Below the pieces are notes generated by a model. That model saw only the letters and a program-made list of their open reading frames with translations. It did not search any database and was not told the origin of the DNA. Positions 57,337-64,000 of a stretch of DNA of 64,000 nucleotides are shown in pieces. The stretch is from Dendrobium chrysotoxum. Its lineage: Eukaryota > Streptophyta > Magnoliopsida > Asparagales > Orchidaceae. Numbering within the stretch: position 1 is the stretch's first letter; each line of letters starts with the position of its first letter. A program made the position numbers and the translations under genes. The stretch spans positions 9,301,471-9,365,470 of the forward strand of contig CM034304.1 in assembly GCA_019925795.1 (NCBI GenBank). Reading direction: 5' to 3'.

Positions 57337-58454
57337 TCAAAATTTAGGATCCTGATCCGGAGGTGGTGGTGGAGGTCGTGGAACCAGTTGAAAGTACTGA
57401 TGGAGGGACGCGAACTAGTGATCGATGGAGGTGAAGCGCTCCCCAAACCATTTCATATCACTTTCTTGTTGTTAATATTGTTGAGCAATATGGGAATCTA
57501 GCCTAGTTTCCAATCGATCAAGGCATTGAATGATGTCATCGTGAGGGTAGGCAGGATAGGCAGGTCCAGGCGGGTGTATTGGTGGTGGTGGAGGTGCGTC
57601 GGCAGGAGCAGCAGCCTCTTCTTCATCAAAATCGAGATCGATGTGAGCAGCCCCCAATAAAATAAGATACAAAAAGAGGCATCTCAATAGAAGATAGTGA
57701 GATGATCTTGAGGTATAGGATAATGAACTTGATATTTAGCATCTAAGATGTAGCCTACGACATGTCTTAAAGCAATGTTTAGTTTTCTGCGGGCACTTGG
57801 ATATCTGAAAGCAGACAGGGTATGGATATAATCAAAAATCATTTGAGCTTCATTGAATTTGGTTCCTGACATTCTTAGGTAAGTGACAACAGACAATAGT
57901 GGAGTAATGTGGATGCGGTCTCCAGCTTTGGGTATTATGGACGTGCGAAGAACATGCTGGATAACGCGTGCATTTTGATTCAGGGTTTGGACAAGGGGCA
58001 GATGTTGATTGGATGGGACATTTCTAAGGGTCATATTAATTGAGGTCCAATCATAATCATTTGTGAGCATAGATTGGGGATGAGGGCCTTCAGTGGATAG
58101 GCCAATGTGTTCAGCTATGTCGTTAACAGTGATAACGACATACTGTTTATAGACATAGGAATTAAAAGTGGTGCACTCTAGATCGATTTTCAGATTTGTA
58201 AGAAATTCAAAAAGTAGTTCTGAGTGGAAGGGAAACACGAGAGTCAACAGAAATTGAAGAGTGGTGGAGGCGAAAAGGTTCATCACCTCGAAGTTCAGGG
58301 CTGCTTGATTCAGTATACGAGATGGGGTGGTTTTGGCTTCTTTTAATTTATTGTACACTTTCTCATCGGCAGCAGAGAGAAAGCGGTCGTTGAACCACCG
58401 AGAGGAGGAAGAGCTCCCCACGATCATTTAGCCTCGCTTGCTTCCACCAGACAT
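57337..58454 (-). pseudogene. Extra 3' ORF of copy B (env-like / putative plant transposon protein)
   Basis: ATG at 58454 (M-S-G-G-S-K-R-G) is followed by a stop at 58430-58428, then a long open stretch to 57684. That stretch contains a Ser-rich start, DLECTTF, VNDIAEHIGL, NDYDW, LNQNARVIQHVLRTSII, TPLLSVVTYL, DYIHTLSAFRYPS. A frameshift near 57685 leads to the acidic DLDFDEEE stretch, Ala/Pro-rich linker and a predicted helical tail; stops at about 57472 and 57417 and a final TGA at 57339-57337. Order and motifs match copy A. Similar proteins are annotated as putative plant transposon proteins; function unknown. The upstream TATA box and array suggest separate transcription. Confidence 0.8.
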
Positions 58455-58526
58455 TATTGAGGAAGTGGATGGAGAAAGTGAGGAATTGGAAGAGGAATGA
58501 GTGATCTTAACCATAGAATGCCTCCA

Positions 58527-58533
58527 ATTTATA
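58527..58533 (-). promoter_or_regulatory. Candidate TATA box for the 3' ORF, copy B
   Basis: TATAAAT on the minus strand in TTCTATAAATTGGAGGC, 14-15 bp from the last palindrome (58548) and about 75 nt before the ATG at 58454. Copy A has TTCTTTAAATTGGAGAGG at the same spacing, consistent with an eroded box. Confidence 0.55.
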
Positions 58534-58547
58534 GAATTTTGGAAGTA

Positions 58548-59000
58548 TCGTATAGTACGATTGAGTATCGTACAGTACGATAAGTGTAATTATTTTATTT
58601 GGCAACTTTTTTAAAAAAGAGAGTCAAATCGTATAGTACAATCAGAATCGTACTGGACGAATGTTAGTGAGAGGCGTTCATCCCGAGAAGTCGTCTGAAT
58701 GACTTTTGACAAAATTGATCGTACAGTACGAATAGGTGTTCGTACAGTACGAGGGTAATTATTTTCATACTGGCCGAGTTTAAATTCATCCCAATCCATA
58801 TTGACACTTAGATCATACAGTACGATGTGGTGTTCATACAGTACGATGACCAATAATATGTATCGTACAGTACGAGTGGTTATTCGTACAGTACGATATG
58901 CACAAGACAGGATAGATCTGGACTGTGGCTGGAGTGGAAGGCTGAGATTTGAGTATTTTTGTGATAATCGTACCGTATGATATTGGATCGTACAGTACGA
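58548..59000 (-). promoter_or_regulatory. Six paired GTAC palindromes upstream of the 3' ORF, copy B
   Basis: Pairs start at 58548/58568, 58629/58648, 58719/58740, 58813/58834, 58863/58884 and 58968/58988; spacings are 20, 19, 21, 21, 21 and 20 bp. Several sites are perfect TCGTACAGTACGA. The array lies between pol and the 3' ORF, as in copy A (5702-6295). Confidence 0.7.
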
Positions 59001-59146
59001 TGTGCAGAGAAATTCAAGGTTTAGGTATCAGCAAGGTGAATCTGAGAGGATCAGGAAAGTCCCTTTTTTATTTTTATTTTTAATTTAAAAAAAAACTAAA
59101 CACACAAATACACATTTTTTTTAATTATTTATTTTTTTATTTTGTT

Positions 59147-60560
59147 TTAAGCTTGAATGTCTGTGACACCTAATTCTATTCTTAGGGTACTAAAGGTGTC
59201 AAAAGCTAACAATTTTGTAAAAATGTCAGCCAATTGATCTCCAGTCGCAATGTGGTGCAGTTCAATATCTCCTTTGGCTACATGATCTCTTATGAAGTGA
59301 TATCTAATGTCTATATGCTTTATTCGTGAGTGCTGAATTGGATTTTTAGATATACAAATTGCACTAGTGTTGTCAAACATTATTGGGATGGTTCCTACAG
59401 GTAGTCCAAGATCTAAAAGTTATTATTTTAACCAAAGGACTTGAGCAACACAGCTTCCTACCGCTATGTATTCTGCTTCAGCTGTCGAGAGGGCTAATGA
59501 ATTCTATTTTCTACTGGACCAAGAAACTAATGATTGTCCAATGAATTGACATGTACGAGAGGTGCTTTTTCTATCTACCCTGCATCCTACATAATCTGAA
59601 TCTGAGTACCCTAAGATTTCAAATATAGTGCTGTGTCTAGGATACCAAATTCCTAAGTTTGGGGTACCTAGTAGATATGTAAGAATTCTTTTGATAGCAG
59701 TCATGTGAGATTCTTTTGGATCTGCTTGAAATCGAGCACAAAGACAAACACTAAACATTATATCCGATCTACTGGCAGTTAAGTAGAGAAGTGATCCAAT
59801 TATTCCCCTATATTTCTTCTGATTTACTGACTTTCCATTTGAATCTTTATCTAATTGAATCATTGGAGTATTCATGGCCTTAGCATTTTCCATTTCATAC
59901 TTTTTAAGAATATCTTTGATGTACTTAGTTTGGCTAAGGAACGTTCCACCTTCCATCTGTCGTACACTAAATCCAAGGAAGTAATTAAGTTCTCCCATCA
60001 TACTCATTTCAAACTCATCACTCATTATTTTTGAAAATTCATCACATAAGATTTTTTCTGAAGATCCGAACAAGATGTCATCTACATAGATCTTGAACAA
60101 TGAGTATCTCATCTCCTACCTTTTTCAAGAATAAGGTGGTGTCCACACTACCCTTAACAAAGCCTCTATCTAGTAGGAATGCACTAAGTCTTTCATACCA
60201 GGCTCTTGGTGCTTTCTTTAGTCCATATAGTGCCTTTTTCAACTTAAACACATGATTTGGAAATTGTGAGTTTTCAAATCTTGGGGGTTGTTCAACATAG
60301 ACATCCTCTTTGATTACCCCATTTAGGAAAACACTCTTTACATCCATTTGATATAATTTGAAACCCTTGAAGCAAGTAAAGGCTAAGAGTACTCTAATGG
60401 CTTCTAGTCTGGCCAAGAGTGCAATGGTTTCTTCAAAATCTATTCCCTCAATTTGGTTGTAACCCTTTGCTACTAATCTAGCATTATTTCTCACTACTAT
60501 GCCAGAGTCATTCATCTTATTTTTAAAGACCCACTTAGTTCCAACCACACTTTATTCTTT
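59147..60560 (-). pseudogene. Reverse transcriptase and RNase H of copy B
   Basis: RT starts near VVGTKWVFKNKMN (60548) and continues with ARLVAKGYNQIEGIDFEETI and KLYQMDVKSVFLN. The catalytic IYVDDILFGS (about 60095) lies just after a one-base frameshift near 60110. RNase H includes GRXVDRKSTS-type, STAEAEYIA, DNTSAICISKNP and HIDIRYHFIRDHV; pol ends ...GVTDIQA and TAA at 59147. Stops at 60552, 59504, 59423 and 59420. Confidence 0.9.
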
Positions 60561-61640
60561 AGGTCTTTTGATTAATTCTCATACATCATTTCTAATGAAT
60601 TGGTTCAACTCTTCTTATATTGCTAGGATCCAGAATTCATGTCCTAAGGCTTGATCTATATTTGTGGGTTCAATCATAGATATAAATGCAGAATGACTGA
60701 CCTCTTTCCTAAGTCCATGCCTAGTTTTCACACCTTATAATGGGTCTCCTAAGATCAGTTCTTTAGGATGACTAGAAGAATATTTTCAATCTCTAGGCAA
60801 TTGTTCCTGAGGTTCTGCTCTAGTCTTTATGGCAATGGTTTCTACTCCCCGAATAATCTCAACTTCTTCTTCTTCATGATTAGATTCAGAGATCTTATTG
60901 GATTCATTAAATACCACATGGGTAGACTCTTCTACTACCAGGGTCCTCTTATTAAAGATTCTATAGGCTTTACCTACAGATTAGTAGCCTAAGAAAACCC
61001 CTTCATCAGATTTAGGATCAAACTTTCCTAAGGGTGACTTGCCATTGATTAAGATGAAACATTTGCATCCAAAGACATGTAAGTGGGAAATATTGGGTGT
61101 CCTACCCTTAAGCAATTCATAGGGTGTCTTATTAAGTTTGGATCTTGCATTTACCCTATTTAGAACATAGCAAGCAGTATTCACTGCTTCTGCCCAAAAA
61201 TATCTAGGAAGAGTGTATTCAGCTAACATTGCCCTAGCAGCTTTAACTAAAGTTCTATTCTTTCTTTCTGCTATTCCATTTTGTTGAGGAGTCCTAGGGG
61301 CAGAGAAATTATATTCTATTCCAAACTCTTGATAAAATGATTCAAACTTATCATTCTCAAATTCTCCACTGTGATCACTATGAACTGTCTTAATTTTACA
61401 TCCTAATTTTCTTTGAATCCATGTGAAGAAAGTTCTAAACTCTTCAAATGACTCACTCTTATGTGCTAAAAATTTTACCCATGTAAACCAAGAGTAGTCA
61501 TCCACTATTATAAATCCATAAGATTTTCCTCCTAGGCTAGCGGTACTAATAGGTCCAAATAGGTCCATATGTAGAATTTTTAGTGGCCTAGTGGTGCTGA
61601 TATCCTTAATTGAATGAAATGATGATTTCACTTATTTTCC
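60561..61640 (-). pseudogene. Integrase and integrase/RT linker of copy B
   Basis: Open from 61631 to 60981: LHMDLFGPIST, TVHSDHSGEFEN, the intact TPQQNGIAERKNRTLV block with catalytic Glu, MLAEYTLPRYFWAEAV, KTPYELLKG, FGCKCF, GVFLGY. A TAA follows at 60981-60983. The linker then carries further stops (about 60734, 60609, 60579) up to the RT. The catalytic D-D-E residues appear preserved. Confidence 0.9.
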
Positions 61641-62170
61641 TAGTTGGGAGGCATCACATAGATGGTCCTTGGTAAAGTCTAACTTAGGTACGCCTCTAAC
61701 TAAGTCTTTCTAAGTGATGTTCCTGAGTGTTTTCATACTAGCATGGCATAGTCTTCTATGCCATAGCCAAGAGTCATCAGCTATTATTTTCAGACACAAA
61801 GAGTTTGAGTTTTCAATGCAGTTTAAATCTAACAAATAGACATTATTTATGTATTTTCCTTTTAACACAAGTGTACCATTTAAGCTAATCATGCATTTAT
61901 TAGAAAGAAACTTAATGTCAAAGCCCTTGCCACATAGTTGACTAATACTCAAAAGGTTATGCTTTAAGCCATCAACCAATAGTATATTTTCAATTACCAA
62001 ATTCTTAGAGTTTTCAATGATACCTGAGCCCACCACTTTTCTGGTGGTGTTGTCTCCCAAAGTTACCTTGCCTCCTGACCTGGCCTCCAGTGTCACGAAC
62101 TGCTTCATGTCTCCAGTCATGTGTCTCGAGCAGCCACTGTCTAGGTACCACATGCTCTCACTAGGTCTTT
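61641..62170 (-). pseudogene. Protease and GAG-pre-integrase region of copy B
   Basis: WYLDSGCSRHMTGD near 62150 carries the D-S-G protease motif, followed by LGDNTTRKVVGSG and LKHNLLSISQLCGKGF. The pre-integrase part (LWHRRLCHASMKTL) has its CDACQ box changed to CDASQ. In-frame stops at 61710-61712 and 61632-61634 match stops in copy A. Confidence 0.88.
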
Positions 62171-64000
62171 TATAAGAGCATCCCTATAATTTCAATTACA
62201 GGTTAGTTTTGGGAACCCAAGTGAGTTTGGGTTCCACCTTATGCTTGTATGGATGAAATGTATGCATGTTATGCTGTGATGAATGCAGCTTAGGTCTCCA
62301 CACTAGATGTGTCCTATGGTGAATTGTGCACGTACGGGCTATGTGACCTAGCATTCCATAAGAATAACACATAACACCGGGAAATGGGTTCACTAATCTA
62401 TGGGGGTGGTAGTGTCTATTTTTGGGTTTGGATGATGCATGCTGTGCTGGTTTTGAATGAGATGGTTCACATGGTGAAGGCTGAAAAAACTCAGCAAATG
62501 TTGGAGGTGTTTTATTATTTTCAAATGCATGAAGTTTTTCATTTAGAAATTTATTCTCTTGGTTAAGGCTTGCATATTCAAATCTCAATGTATGCTCACT
62601 TCTATCTAGTTCCTCTGCAAGTTCTTCTAGTTCCTTAAATGCATTCTCTAGTTTAACATGTGATGATTTCAAGGTATCGTGTGCAGTGGTTAACTCAATA
62701 TGCTTCTTGTTTAATGCATCATATTCATTAAGCAGGGACATATGATCTTTATCCAAGTCAAAAAAATCATTAACTACACTAGTATGCTCCTTTTGTAAAG
62801 TACTAAACTCAGTGTTAAGACTAACATGCTTTTTCTTTAACTTTCTATACGAGTCATGATTTTTTTCAGAAATAATCCATAGCTCATCATAAGAAAGTTG
62901 ACATACCTCATCTTGATCTGATTGATCAAGATTATCATTAGCCATAAGACATAAATTTGTTACCTCCTCCTCTGCTTCTTCTTCTGATGATTCTGAGGCA
63001 GAGTCGGCCCAAAACACTTTTTGTGTCTTAGACTTGCCCTTTCTGAACTTTGACCTTTCCTCGCCCTTTTCTTTGGTTTGTTGAGTCTTAACGTTGGGGC
63101 AATCAGCTCAGAGATGACTGGGGTTCCTGCACTCAAAGTAAATTGTGTCAGATGCAACTTTAGTATTCTTTGAGCTTTTACCTTTGTTCCAATTGCTTTG
63201 ATGACGGCGTTGCTTTTGTTTCAGAAAATTCTTGAACTGACAAGTCATCAAGGCTATGTCGTCATCTTCCTCTGCTGCAGAGCTGTCACTTTCAGAATTG
63301 TTCGCTTTTAAGGCCACCGTTCGCTCATTCTTCTTTTCACATACATCACTTTGTCGTTGAATCACTCCTTGCTCGTAGGCAATGAGTGACCCAAGCAAGT
63401 TGTCAATTGAATAAATATTTAGATCTTTCGACTCAGATATTATAGTAATTTTTGCATCGTACGAACTAGGCAAACATCGCAATATTTTGTTCACTTTCTC
63501 TGAGTTAGACAACTCTCTCCCTAAAGCATGTAAAGATGTCACTATCTGGGTGAATCTAGTGTACATTTCAGAGATAGTTTCACTAGATTTCATGCGGAAT
63601 AGTTTGTAATCATGTAGCAGTATGTTTAGCCTAGATTATTTGACCTCACTAGTTCCTTCGTATGTGATACACAGTTTTTCCCAAATTTCCTTACCAGTAG
63701 TACAGGTAGACACTCGCATATAATCTTCTGATTTTAATGCATAAAAGAAATAATTTAAGCATTTAGCATTTAACTGTATAAATTCTCTATCCTCATTGCT
63801 CCATTCATTAAAAGCTAATTCAGTTTTAACTCCATTCAACATACGAAAAGGTGCAGAATAACCTTCTTGAACCAACATCCACATGCGATAGTCTAGAGAC
63901 TGTAAAAATGTAGACATGCATATTTTCCAGAAATCAAACGATATATAGTCAAATAAAGGTGGACGGGTTATAGAATAACCCACTGCAGTGTTATGGTTAC
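62171..64000 (-). pseudogene. gag of copy B, start beyond the window
   Basis: Contains the copia gag blocks GYSITRPPLFDYISFDFW, STFLQSLDYRMWML and ITYEGTS. One TAA (63636-63638) precedes LNILLHDYKLF. The zinc knuckle at about 63140-63095 reads Y-F-E-C-x4-H with a stop (63108) before its last Cys. A long Glu/Lys/Leu-rich coiled coil (about 62960-62480) follows, then a second knuckle C-Y-S-Y-x4-H-x4-C with Cys to Tyr (about 62370-62330). Two stops lie before the protease (about 62195 and 62184). The frame is open at position 64000, so the start codon lies off the window. Confidence 0.9.

Larger units (their letters stand above)
55233..64000 (-). mobile_element. SIRE-like Ty1/copia retrotransposon, copy B (5' end off the window)
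   Basis: Reading leftward: gag (from beyond 64000), protease, integrase, RT/RNase H, paired-palindrome array, extra 3' ORF, PPT and a complete 3' LTR. It is the same family as copy A, with high protein similarity in every domain, but fewer lesions. gag-pol is mostly one frame (frame shared from 64000 to 60110), broken by about a dozen stops and at least one frameshift near 60110. The 5' LTR and PBS are outside the window. Confidence 0.94.

Noticed and set aside
58548..59000. CRISPR-like look of short regular repeats
   Set aside because: Spacing is only 6-8 bp between pair members, intervals between pairs vary, repeats are imperfect, and the context is a plant retrotransposon.

Overview
The window is nuclear DNA of a flowering plant. 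It is AT-rich, holds one intron-split host gene and is otherwise mostly decayed transposable elements. Plant origin rests on SIRE-like Ty1/copia elements primed by initiator Met-tRNA, Ty3/gypsy and RTE-type LINE remains, PIF/Harbinger-type MITEs with TAA/TTA target duplications, and a gene of the plant MACPF family (CAD1/NSL1 relatives). I cannot name the species. No bacterial genes, CRISPR arrays, rRNA or credible tRNA genes were seen.

Layout. 1-10554 (+): a degenerate SIRE-like copia element (copy A) with the end of its 5' LTR, PBS, broken gag-pol, an additional 3' ORF, PPT and a complete 3' LTR. 10555-15000: non-coding DNA with a MITE and LTR scraps. 15025-38123 (-): a six-exon MACPF-domain gene whose coding sequence can be joined with consistent phase into 574 codons. 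Its introns hold two short LINE copies with clear target duplications, a MITE, and a gypsy element that contains a LINE piece and a GC-rich insert. 38393-40150 (-): a solo LTR just upstream of the gene, with a 30-bp minisatellite. 41065-43560: MITEs and an inverted second copy of that LTR. 43561-55232: non-coding, repeat-derived DNA with small tandem repeats. 55233-64000 (-): a second SIRE-like element (copy B), inverted relative to A, running off the right edge within gag.

The most unusual signal is in the two SIRE-like copies. Both carry many near-palindromic sites of the form TCGTACWGTACGA, or versions decayed to TCATAC/GTATGA. The sites mostly come in pairs whose starts lie 19-21 bp apart, about two helical turns. 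They occur in the LTR U3 and again immediately upstream of the extra 3' ORF. In copy B a TATAAAT box lies 14-15 bp beyond the last internal site and about 75 nt before the ORF's ATG; copy A has an eroded equivalent at the same spacing. This suggests that the 3' ORF has its own internal promoter, controlled by the same factor as the LTR. GTAC is the core recognised by plant SBP/SPL factors, but that link is inference.

The host gene looks intact: MACPF signature present, all splice phases compatible, one GC-AG intron. Its last coding segment is partly duplicated just downstream. Regulation may be affected by the solo LTR, which lies about 270 bp upstream of the ATG in the same transcriptional direction.
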